Source: Algoriphagus sp.
GTDB lineage: Bacteria; Bacteroidota; Bacteroidia; Cytophagales; Cyclobacteriaceae
Length of the DNA stretch: 64,000 bases
Reading direction: 5' to 3'
NCBI RefSeq assembly: GCF_013373065.1
Contig: NZ_JABXIN010000013.1
Span: forward strand, 1 to 64,000
The position numbers and the translations under genes were made by a program. The notes under the pieces were generated by a model, which worked only from the letters and a program-made list of their open reading frames with translations, was not told the origin of the DNA and ran no database searches. Positions 24,967-32,059 of the stretch are shown piece after piece (positions within the stretch are counted from its first letter, which is position 1; each line of letters starts with the position of its first letter).

Positions 24967-25569
24967 ATGACGCTTCAATACGCCTTAGAACTTGTAGGAA
25001 CCTTTGTTTTTGCCATTTCTGGTGCCTTGGCAATTCGTGAACGGGAGCATGATCTGTTTGGAGCGGGCTTTACCGGTTTTATTACGGCTATAGGTGGAGG
25101 AACCTTGCGAGATATTTTATTGGATGCCTATCCGCTGGTTTGGATAGGTGATATTTATTTTTTGTATGCGATTTTATTGGGCGTATTAGCAGCTTTTATA
25201 TTTCCGAATTTTCTCAGTCGATTGAGAAAGACTTTTTTCCTATTCGATACATTGGGGATAGGGTTTTTCACGGTTTTGGGGGTGGAAAAGGCACTGAGTT
25301 TGGGGGTTAGGCCAGAAATCGCTGCCATTATGGGGATGTTTTCTGCCGTGATGGGAGGAGTGATTCGGGATACCCTGACGAATGAAATTCCGATTTTATT
25401 CCGAAAGGAAATTTATGCATCCGCCTGTCTAGCAGGAGCGATTTTATACCTGGTATTGAATTATTTTGGATTGGATCGAGATTGGAATTTATTGATTTCC
25501 ATGTCCACGGTGATTTCTATTCGAATGATTGCGGTGAAGTATCAATTGAGTTTACCGAGATTGGATTAA
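24967..25569 (+). CDS. Trimeric intracellular cation (TRIC) channel family protein
   Basis: The 200-residue protein has about seven transmembrane helices in two repeats. Each carries the glycine-rich motif with a conserved arginine (FITAIGGGTLRDIL and FSAVMGGVIRDTL), which is diagnostic of bacterial TRIC (formerly UPF0126/YadS). Characterised bacterial TRICs are trimeric monovalent-cation channels in the inner membrane. It lies 27 nt after the methyltransferase gene, so it may be the last gene of a three-gene operon. Confidence 0.92.
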   Translation: MTLQYALELVGTFVFAISGALAIREREHDLFGAGFTGFITAIGGGTLRDILLDAYPLVWIGDIYFLYAILLGVLAAFIFPNFLSRLRKTFFLFDTLGIGFFTVLGVEKALSLGVRPEIAAIMGMFSAVMGGVIRDTLTNEIPILFRKEIYASACLAGAILYLVLNYFGLDRDWNLLISMSTVISIRMIAVKYQLSLPRLD

Positions 25570-25575
25570 GGAGTT

Positions 25576-25690
25576 TGGCGCGCCAAGACGCAAAGTCGCA
25601 CCGGATTTTTTCTCCCGCAAAGAATCGAAGAGGCATAGGTTTGGTTCCGTCACTACGAGCGAAGCTTGTGGAGCGCGTTAGTATCAAACT
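25576..25690. repeat. Degenerate intergenic repeat remnants
   Basis: The 379-nt gap between 25570 and 25948 has no credible gene. At 25581-25600 it contains a CGCAAAGTCGC-type word also found, inverted, at about 25921-25942. At 25637-25690 it holds an imperfect palindrome containing CACTACGAGCGAAGC. Words of these types form dispersed, decayed repeats in many Bacteroidota genomes, to my knowledge. No transposase or terminal repeat is present. Confidence 0.45.
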
Positions 25691-25748
25691 ACTATTGGAT
25701 ATAGCTTTTTGACTTCACTCTAAAAAAAGAAGGTCTTTTCTATGTGAC

Positions 25749-25777
25749 TATGTGGTTCTTTTTTTTAAAACCACATA
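25749..25777. repeat. Perfect 9-bp hairpin in the repeat-bearing gap
   Basis: TATGTGGTT pairs perfectly with AACCACATA across an 11-nt T/A-rich loop. No T run follows on either side, so it is not a typical terminator. Confidence 0.4.
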
Positions 25778-25920
25778 AAAACATTGCACATAAAACAGAG
25801 CTTATTAGAGGCTTAATGCCTTGCAAAATCATTTGCTCTATCCAATTTGGAAAAAAGAAAATCAGCCTATTCTTTAGGTTGGAGATGCGGAAAAGAATTA
25901 CTCCACTTTAGATTTAAATC

Positions 25921-25945
25921 TTTGCGCCGTCGCGACTTTGCGATG
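25921..25945. repeat. Inverted copy of the CGCAAAGTCGC repeat
   Basis: GCGCCGTCGCGACTTTGCG is an inverted relative of the word at 25581-25600, about 340 nt away. It ends just before the stop of the DUF4221 gene. Confidence 0.4.
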
Positions 25946-25948
25946 GCA

Positions 25949-27106
25949 TTAAAATTTAAAATCCATCACCGCAAAGCCCAATTCGTCCTCCACATTGACA
26001 TAGGACCAGAGCTTGCCGTCTTTGAAAAAGGGGCTGCTAGGTGTTTTGTCTAATTCGGGAAGAGCTGTCTCTCCGATAAGATTCAAGTTATTATCAAAGG
26101 CAAACAAAAATACTTCTGCCTTGGAGGGAGCCTCGGGATCATCACCTTTGGGCTCATAGATCCTCCCAAAGCGATAGAAACGTTTGGTTTGCTCATCGTA
26201 CAGGAGTTTTTCAAACCCGATCTGGGTCCTTGCCTTTTCCATTTCAGCCCTAAACTCCTCCAAGGAGGAGACCTCTCTTCGGATCGGAGTCTCCTTTTGA
26301 TTAGATACTAGGCTAAAGTCATACTCAAATAGTTGGAGAGAATCCTGACCCGGTTCCAATCGATAAATGCTATTGCTCGTTTCAGCAGTGATATAAAATT
26401 TCCCAGCTATTTCCTGTAGTGAAACCTCTTCCATGTAGATAGAAAAACCATCGCCGGATTGCCAGAGAATTAGATATTCTCCCGCAATGTCCAAAGCTGG
26501 AATGGGTAGAACAGTTCCGCTTTTGGTTTCCAGATTGATTTTTGCCATTTGGGTGGTACCCTCCATAAAGTCACCTGGAAGAGAATAGGCTATTTTTCTA
26601 TCGGGAGAGAGGCGGATGGAGTTGGTGACATTGAATTGGGCATTTTCTCCCAGGCCCTCAATGTCGAGTTCCTCCGGCTTAAGGGTCAGATCGAGAACCT
26701 TTTTGCCTTGTTTATTAAAAATTCCCGTCGATTGAAAATTGGAAAACAGGAACTCTTCACCCGGGAGATATCGGGAAGTGGTAATAAAATTAGATCCGAT
26801 GCCATTTGGACCTTCCTTCTCAAATGGAATTTGCTCCTCTAAATAAAGTTCATCCAAATTGATTTTATTCATCTGGGTGGTCGCCTCATCAAAAAGATAG
26901 AAATAGGTTTTGGTCTCATCCAAAGAGCTTCCCCTTACTCCCCTAGAGAGATTGATAATTTCTTCCCCTGGATCAACCACCAGTGTATCCACACTGAAAG
27001 TGAAGTTTTCGAGGATATTGGATGGTGTTGATTCGGCAGAATCATTTTCTCCGCCACAGGAAAAAGCCAATGCAGCGAACAGGCTTGGAAAAAGTAGTTT
27101 TTTCAT
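25949..27106 (-). CDS. DUF4221 family lipoprotein (paralogue 2)
   Basis: A 385-residue lipoprotein with lipobox LAFSC (Cys17). The body consists of beta-rich repeats suggestive of a beta-propeller (FYLFDEATTQMNKINLDEL, LSPDRKIAYSLPGDF, YRLEPGQDSLQLFEYDF). It ends in GFAVMDFKF. The motif order is the same as in its neighbour, so the two arose by tandem duplication. DUF4221 proteins are common in Cyclobacteriaceae and have no known function; some relatives resemble 6-bladed NHL-type propellers. It is probably co-transcribed with the upstream copy (11-nt gap). Confidence 0.78.
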   Translation of the reverse strand: MKKLLFPSLFAALAFSCGGENDSAESTPSNILENFTFSVDTLVVDPGEEIINLSRGVRGSSLDETKTYFYLFDEATTQMNKINLDELYLEEQIPFEKEGPNGIGSNFITTSRYLPGEEFLFSNFQSTGIFNKQGKKVLDLTLKPEELDIEGLGENAQFNVTNSIRLSPDRKIAYSLPGDFMEGTTQMAKINLETKSGTVLPIPALDIAGEYLILWQSGDGFSIYMEEVSLQEIAGKFYITAETSNSIYRLEPGQDSLQLFEYDFSLVSNQKETPIRREVSSLEEFRAEMEKARTQIGFEKLLYDEQTKRFYRFGRIYEPKGDDPEAPSKAEVFLFAFDNNLNLIGETALPELDKTPSSPFFKDGKLWSYVNVEDELGFAVMDFKF

Positions 27107-27117
27107 AAAATAGTTAT

Positions 27118-28278
27118 TCAGAAATCTAAAGTCATGATCACAAAGCCAGGATCCTCGTCGACGGGAAGGTAGTTGTATATTTTCCCTTCGTAGAAAAAGC
27201 TTTGATAAAAGAAATTGGAGAGGTTTTCAAGTTCGGTTTCGCCGAGTAAGTTGAAATTTTCATCGTATGAAAAAAGATACCAATCGGATTTTCGCGGTTC
27301 GCCGGTTTCCAAAAGGCCATTTTGTTTGTTGGCAAAACGGAAATATTGCTGACGGCTATCATCCCAAAGTAAACCCATGAAAGAGACCTGATTCCGGATT
27401 TGCTGGGCAATTTCCATCAGTTCCTCTCGCGATCCTGCCTCCGTTGGGAAGTCGCCGCTTTTTCCATTAGGGACCAATTGATGGTCAAATTCGATCAATT
27501 TCAATTCTTTACTATTCCAGTCATATACATAGATGTCGGCTGTACTGGCAGAATATATGACAAATTGATCGCGAACTTCCTGAATAACCAGATTATCCCC
27601 CATAGTCGTGGTGCCGCCACCTTGTGAAAAGGAAGCCCTGAATTTTTTGGTGATTTCCAATCCGGGTAAAGAAAGTACTTGTCCTGTTTTGTTTTCCAAA
27701 TCCATCAATACGAGGCTTACGGACTCCTTTCCGTATTCTAAAGGTCTGGAAATAGCCAACTTTTTATCCGGACTGACATGCAAAAAGCCATACAAACTGC
27801 TTAAGGACTCATCCAAACCTTCATATTCTTCAGGCAGGGCTTTGATATCCAGGATTTTTTCTGTCTGATCATTAAAAACTGCCTGAATGGCATAGTTGGC
27901 TAGCATGAATTCTTCGTTGGGGAGAACTTGAAAAAAGTTGATAAAATCGGGAGCTTGATTTGGTCCGTCTTTTTCAAAAACAATTCGACGCTCCAGCTTC
28001 CTTTCTCGCAGATTATACCCATGAACTTCCGTATTCATGCCATCTGCGAAGTAGATTCGTTTCTTATCCGTGCTAAGTCCAAAGCCAAAATAGGCAGTGG
28101 CATTTATGATCTCTTCTCCGACGTCTACTTTGATGGTATCCATTGTAATTTGGAGATTTTCTAGTTGGTTTTCGGTATAGGAATGAGAGCCTGAGGGATT
28201 TTCTTTTTGTTGATCAGGTGTGCCGCAGGCAAAAAATAGGGCAAGGGAAAGCAGCAGGATGATTTTTTTCATAGGCAT
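27118..28278 (-). CDS. DUF4221 family lipoprotein (paralogue 1)
   Basis: A 386-residue lipoprotein (lipobox LFFAC). It shares with the downstream copy the segments VDVGEEIIN, KKRIYFADGM, FEKDGPNQAPDFI, VSPDKKLAISRP and a C-terminal PGFVIMTLDF. Sequence divergence is considerable, so the duplication is old. Two starts are possible, ATG 28278 and ATG 28272; the second gives the usual MKK signal peptide. Function is unknown. A propeller-type binding protein on the cell surface or in the periplasm is my inference. Confidence 0.78.
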   Translation of the reverse strand: MPMKKIILLLSLALFFACGTPDQQKENPSGSHSYTENQLENLQITMDTIKVDVGEEIINATAYFGFGLSTDKKRIYFADGMNTEVHGYNLRERKLERRIVFEKDGPNQAPDFINFFQVLPNEEFMLANYAIQAVFNDQTEKILDIKALPEEYEGLDESLSSLYGFLHVSPDKKLAISRPLEYGKESVSLVLMDLENKTGQVLSLPGLEITKKFRASFSQGGGTTTMGDNLVIQEVRDQFVIYSASTADIYVYDWNSKELKLIEFDHQLVPNGKSGDFPTEAGSREELMEIAQQIRNQVSFMGLLWDDSRQQYFRFANKQNGLLETGEPRKSDWYLFSYDENFNLLGETELENLSNFFYQSFFYEGKIYNYLPVDEDPGFVIMTLDF

Positions 28279-28360
28279 TTTTAAAATCTCCCGTAAAACT
28301 AAATTTATACAGCTAAAAACCTAGTGAATAATTGTTAAACCCGTTGATATGATAAGGACT

Positions 28361-28825
28361 TTAATTTAACCACCAAATCGAAAAATTGAGCACGCTTGCA
28401 AAGGTCACCCAAGCCAGGTAAGGAATCATCAACCAAGAAGCCCAGGAAGAAACAGGCTTGAATTTTTGGATACAAATGAAAATCAAAACCAACAAGGGCA
28501 AAATGATGATCAGTCCCATTAGCGGAGATTCCATTCCAAAAAATGCCGGGGACCAAATTCCATTTAGGGCAAGCTGTACAAAATACAAGGTCAACAGGTT
28601 CTTTTTCTGGGGGTGATCACTTTTCCAAATTAAGTAGCAAGCGATACCCATCAGAATGTATAAGGTGGTCCATACTGGACCGAAAAGCCAATTGGGTGGA
28701 TTGAAGCTTGGTTTGGAAATGGTTTGATACCAGCTTCCAACCGAAGAAATGGTGAAATAAGCCCCTGTTCCACCGACCAATTGTGGAAGAATGAGGCTAA
28801 TGATCAATTTGAGCCAATTGGGCAT
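28361..28825 (-). CDS. tspO: TspO/MBR family tryptophan-rich sensory protein
   Basis: TspO (CrtK) is a five-helix membrane protein that binds porphyrins, and in Rhodobacter it modulates photopigment gene expression. The 154-residue sequence has the family hallmarks: KPSFNPPNWLFGPVWTTLY, QLALNGIWSPAFFG and AWVTFASVLNFSIWWLN, with many tryptophans. It lies 2 nt after the DUF4286 gene, and the pair diverges from cruF. Its position at the edge of a carotenoid locus recalls the original crtK context. Confidence 0.95.
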   Translation of the reverse strand: MPNWLKLIISLILPQLVGGTGAYFTISSVGSWYQTISKPSFNPPNWLFGPVWTTLYILMGIACYLIWKSDHPQKKNLLTLYFVQLALNGIWSPAFFGMESPLMGLIIILPLLVLIFICIQKFKPVSSWASWLMIPYLAWVTFASVLNFSIWWLN

Positions 28826-28827
28826 TT

Positions 28828-29130
28828 TTAGAGAATTTCTAGTAAGGTACGGAAAGCCAAGGCCTTGTCCTGATAACGTTCCAGGGTTTTTGCACGCAAT
28901 GTGGGAGCAAAATTCTTTTCGTAATCCTGCATTCGCTCCATGCTTTCTGTAAAGAACTGAACCGCATAATTGGTGCTTCCATCATCGGCTTCATGCAAGA
29001 GTCGAAGAAATTTGTGTTCGGTAAACATACCTGTAGCCATGACTTCCGGAATATGCGTTTCCCTCATCCATTGGATAAAATCAGACTCAATTTCCGGTGA
29101 CACGTTGATGGTTACATTATAGAGAATCAT
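28828..29130 (-). CDS. DUF4286 family protein
   Basis: A 100-residue soluble protein with a ferredoxin-like dimeric alpha/beta pattern. It matches DUF4286 (MILYNVTINVSPEIESDFIQWM, HIPEVMATGMFTEHKFLRLL, YAVQFF). Function is unknown. I choose ATG 29130; an upstream TTG at 29142 is less likely. It is probably co-transcribed with tspO. Confidence 0.82.
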   Translation of the reverse strand: MILYNVTINVSPEIESDFIQWMRETHIPEVMATGMFTEHKFLRLLHEADDGSTNYAVQFFTESMERMQDYEKNFAPTLRAKTLERYQDKALAFRTLLEIL

Positions 29131-29177
29131 CCTTTTTTTCAATTAATTACTTTCCTTTGTCAACAAATTACGATTTG

Positions 29178-29185
29178 CAAAGTTA
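29178..29185 (-). promoter_or_regulatory. Candidate -7 box for the DUF4286-tspO operon
   Basis: On the minus strand TAACTTTG matches the TAnnTTTG consensus exactly and lies about 48 nt upstream of the DUF4286 start. No clear -33 TTTG is found at normal spacing, so support is limited. Confidence 0.35.
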
Positions 29186-29230
29186 GGAATCCCAAACAGA
29201 AAAAAGTATTTCTGCCAACCCAAGCACCCT

Positions 29231-29893
29231 ATGCATCAAGTAGTACCCGAGCGCGGCACCTCTTATCAACTTCGATTAACCATTGCGAAGGCAGTGATTA
29301 TTATTCTTCATGTGGTTGGAATCGTGGGGTTGAGTTTGCCGGAATACCAAGATTGGTTTCTGTCCTTGACGCCGGTGCAGTTGTTGACCAGCTTATTGAT
29401 CATTTTGCTGTTTCATCGAGGCTGGACGGATGCATTTCCGATTTTTGCAGCGGCAGCATTTTGGATTGGGTTTGGAGCTGAATTGATCGGGATTCATACG
29501 GGATACCTGTTTGGGGATTATGTATATGGACCGACTTTAGGACCAAAATTGTGGGAAGTTCCCATCATAATTGGAGTCAATTGGTTTATCCTGTCCTATT
29601 TGACGGGTTCTGTTTTCCATAGAGTTCCTAATGATTATTATGCTGCCTTTTTGGGAGCTTTTGCTATGACCGCCTTGGATTACATCATGGAGCCAGTTGC
29701 CGTTGCCTTGGATTTTTGGTATTGGAAATTCGACATTATTCCAGTTGGAAATTACATCGGTTGGTTTGGGGTTTCCTTTGTGGTTCATTTAATATATCGG
29801 AAGGCAAATTTTGAAAAATACAACCCCATTGCGTTGTTGTTATTGCTGACGCTTGTGGCTTTTTTCACCATCTTGAATTTTACGGTATTGTAG
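29231..29893 (+). CDS. cruF: CruF-type carotenoid biosynthesis protein (DUF422), probable 1',2'-hydratase
   Basis: The 220-residue protein has about seven membrane helices and matches the DUF422 carotenoid family (FWIGFGAELIGIHTGYLFGDYVYG, ALDYIMEPVAVALDFWYW). Members include CruF, which adds water across the 1',2' double bond of the psi-end of acyclic or monocyclic carotenoids, and C50 carotenoid enzymes. In this locus, with a single cyclase, the hydratase role fits best. It starts the plus-strand side of the locus, 98 nt before crtZ. Confidence 0.85.
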   Translation: MHQVVPERGTSYQLRLTIAKAVIIILHVVGIVGLSLPEYQDWFLSLTPVQLLTSLLIILLFHRGWTDAFPIFAAAAFWIGFGAELIGIHTGYLFGDYVYGPTLGPKLWEVPIIIGVNWFILSYLTGSVFHRVPNDYYAAFLGAFAMTALDYIMEPVAVALDFWYWKFDIIPVGNYIGWFGVSFVVHLIYRKANFEKYNPIALLLLLTLVAFFTILNFTVL

Positions 29894-29991
29894 TTGCTGA
29901 TGAAAATCATGAAATTTTCTTATACAAATTCAAAACACAAAAGCCTTTTGTAAGATTAAACATAAGGTGAAGTCTATCAGTTATTAACGTC

Positions 29992-30438
29992 ATGTTGGAA
30001 GCTATTGGGTTTACATTCTTAGGTTTTCTTTTGATGGAACTTGCGGGATGGTTCATTCACAAGTATATCATGCATGGACCTTTGTGGATGATCCACAAGA
30101 CGCACCATCAACCTTCCAAGTCATTCTTTGAGTTGAATGATTTGTTTTCCTTAGGGTTTGGTACAGTCGCAGTAGTATTGATTTTCCTAGGAATGGAAAG
30201 CATGGACTATCGATTTTGGATAGGAATGGGAATCAGCCTTTATGGCATTTCGTATTTCTTTCTTCATGATGTTTTAGTTCATCGGAGATTAAAATGGTTT
30301 GATCGCCCAAAAAATGCCTTTTTGAAAGGAATTTTCCGGGCCCACCAAGCACATCATCGGACCAATAAAAAAGATGATGCCGTTTCATTTGGCCTTTTTA
30401 TTGTTCCCAAGGAATTCTTTAAAAACAAAAAGCAGTGA
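29992..30438 (+). CDS. crtZ: Beta-carotene 3-hydroxylase CrtZ
   Basis: Non-heme di-iron membrane hydroxylase that adds the 3-OH to beta-ionone rings. The four histidine motifs are clear: HKYIMH (about residues 23-28), HKTHH (35-39), HDVLVHRR (about 92-99) and HQAHH (117-121). It has four membrane helices, and its 148-residue length is typical of bacterial CrtZ. Its stop overlaps the GTG start of the MerR-type regulator by 4 nt, so the two are coupled. Confidence 0.93.
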   Translation: MLEAIGFTFLGFLLMELAGWFIHKYIMHGPLWMIHKTHHQPSKSFFELNDLFSLGFGTVAVVLIFLGMESMDYRFWIGMGISLYGISYFFLHDVLVHRRLKWFDRPKNAFLKGIFRAHQAHHRTNKKDDAVSFGLFIVPKEFFKNKKQ

Positions 30439-31331
30439 GTACTTATTCGATTAAGGATTTAGAACAACTTTCTGGTATCAAAGCGCACACCTTGCGGATT
30501 TGGGAGCAGCGCTATAACCTTTTGAGCCCGAAACGAACTGACACGAATATTCGCTATTATGATGATGCGGATTTAAAATTGATTTTGAATGTAGCCTTGT
30601 TGAATGACAATGGTTTCAAGATCAGCAAAATCGCATCCATGGAAGAGCGCGAACTTCGGGAAGAAGTCATGAAGTTAACAGAGCGTTCTCTTACTCATGA
30701 CGATCAAATTCATGCTTTGACCATCTGCATGATTGAAATGGACGAGGAGCGATTTGATAAAATTTTGTCCTCCAATATTCTCAAGCTTGGATTTGAGCAG
30801 ACCATGCTTAATATCATTTATCCCTTTATGTCAAAGATAGGGGTACTGTGGCAGACCGGTGCGATAAACCCTGCCCAGGAACATTTTATTTCCAATTTGG
30901 TACGGCAGAAGCTCATTGTGGCGATTGACGGCCAGCTTTCAAATGGTGGAGGAAAGAAATTCTTGTTGTTTCTTCCAGAAGGTGAATTGCACGAGATATC
31001 CATTCTTTTTGCTTCTTACTTGATTAAAAGTAAAGGGCATAAAGTTGTGTATTTGGGACAAAGCACTCCCAATGATGATTTATTGGCTGTTTATAAGTTG
31101 CATCAACCGGATTATTTGATGACTGTCGTGACCACCTCTCCAAGCTCAGAATACGTTCAAGAATACGTTAATGCATTGGCTGATCGATTTAAAGATGCAA
31201 AAATCCTGATTTCTGGTTATCAGGTGATTGGGCAGGATTTGAAGCTTCCAGCAAACGTCGAACAGCTTAATTATATCCGAGATGTCAAGGATCTCTTGGA
31301 GGAAATAGACCGGGTTCCACAGGAAAAATAG
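30435..31331 (+). CDS. carH: B12-binding MerR-type regulator of the CarH/LitR family
   Basis: The N-terminal MerR helix-turn-helix (residues 4-70; SIKDLEQLSGIKAHTLRIWEQRY) is followed by a four-helix bundle with the cobalamin-capping signature W139-x9-E149-H150 (LWQTGAINPAQEH). A Rossmann B12-binding domain follows, with the lower-axial-ligand motif PEGELHE (His186). CarH-type proteins bind adenosylcobalamin, repress crt genes in the dark and release DNA in light. The residue after Trp139 is Gln140. In Thermus CarH that position is His132, the residue that ligates cobalt after photolysis. The start is GTG 30435, coupled to crtZ. Confidence 0.93.
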   Translation: MSTYSIKDLEQLSGIKAHTLRIWEQRYNLLSPKRTDTNIRYYDDADLKLILNVALLNDNGFKISKIASMEERELREEVMKLTERSLTHDDQIHALTICMIEMDEERFDKILSSNILKLGFEQTMLNIIYPFMSKIGVLWQTGAINPAQEHFISNLVRQKLIVAIDGQLSNGGGKKFLLFLPEGELHEISILFASYLIKSKGHKVVYLGQSTPNDDLLAVYKLHQPDYLMTVVTTSPSSEYVQEYVNALADRFKDAKILISGYQVIGQDLKLPANVEQLNYIRDVKDLLEEIDRVPQEK

Positions 31332-31345
31332 ATTGGTCTAATTAA

Positions 31346-31529
31346 TTTAACAAAAACTTAAACAAAAGGCGGTTTCCAAAAACCGCCTTTTTTTTGCCAT
31401 TTATCCTCCAGAATCTCCATTTAGCTGGATTAATAGAGCCTCAGATTTATTTTGTTTAAGAAAAAGAGAAAAAAATTAGACAAAATGTTTTCATTTTGTT
31501 TAATCATTCCTACATTTGGTTAAACAAAA
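31346..31529 (+). promoter_or_regulatory. Promoter-operator region of the sigma-crt operon
   Basis: Six copies of a TTAAACAAAA-like half-site lie here: 31346, 31358, 31450 (inverted), 31476, 31494 (inverted) and 31520. The 31476-31503 pair forms a near-perfect palindrome, TTAGACAAAATG and CATTTTGTTTAA, separated by four T. A -7 box TACATTTG (31511-31518) fits the consensus. The 31520 half-site would cover the transcription start, and the palindrome would cover the -33 region. This is the expected geometry for repression by the adjacent CarH-type protein, but binding is inferred. Confidence 0.6.
31364..31394. terminator. Terminator between carH and the sigma-crt operon
   Basis: AAAGGCGGTTT pairs with AAACCGCCTTT and is followed by a T8 run; the preceding A run lets it also work on the minus strand. 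It separates the cruF-crtZ-carH genes from the following operon, so that operon needs its own promoter. Confidence 0.88.
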
Positions 31530-31542
31530 AATCGCTACGGCC

Positions 31543-32055
31543 ATGACAACTCTAGAATTCAGTTACTCACTAAACAAATTGTCCAGTACACTGAAGCCTT
31601 TTGCGCTGAAGTTGACCCGGGATATGGATGATGCCAACGACCTTCTCCAGGATACTATGGTAAAGGCGTTCACCAATCGAGATAAATTTACGGAGGGTAC
31701 CAACTTGAAAGCTTGGTTGTATACCATTATGAAGAATACCTTCATCACGAATTATCAGCGAATGGTTCGACGTGGGACATTTGTCGATACGACAGACAAC
31801 CTTCACTATATCAATTCCAGTGATTCATTAATCGAGAATGATGCCTATGGTAATTTTACAATGGATGACATTACCGAGGCAATCGAAAGACTAGACGATG
31901 TTTATAAAACTCCTTTCATGATGCATTACCGAGGTTTTAAGTATCATGAAATTGCAGACAAGCTTCAAATTCCAATTGGAACTGTCAAAAATAGGATTCA
32001 TATTGCCAGAAAGCTACTCAAGGAGGATTTGGTAGTGTACAGACACAAAAATTGA
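31543..32055 (+). CDS. ECF-type RNA polymerase sigma factor at the head of the crt operon
   Basis: The 170-residue protein has sigma region 2 (RDMDDANDLLQDTMVKAF, LKAWLYTIMKNTFITNYQR) and region 4 (YKTPFMMHYRGFKYHEIADKLQIPIGTVKNRIHIARKLL). No anti-sigma gene is adjacent. Control is therefore probably transcriptional, through the operator-rich promoter just upstream. It lies 4 nt before crtI. A pairing of a B12-binding MerR repressor with an ECF sigma matches the LitR-LitS circuit of Streptomyces. Its targets could include its own operon and distant photoprotective genes. I use ATG 31543; a TTG 27 nt upstream is unlikely because it overlaps the last half-site. Confidence 0.9.
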   Translation: MTTLEFSYSLNKLSSTLKPFALKLTRDMDDANDLLQDTMVKAFTNRDKFTEGTNLKAWLYTIMKNTFITNYQRMVRRGTFVDTTDNLHYINSSDSLIENDAYGNFTMDDITEAIERLDDVYKTPFMMHYRGFKYHEIADKLQIPIGTVKNRIHIARKLLKEDLVVYRHKN

Positions 32056-32059
32056 TCCT

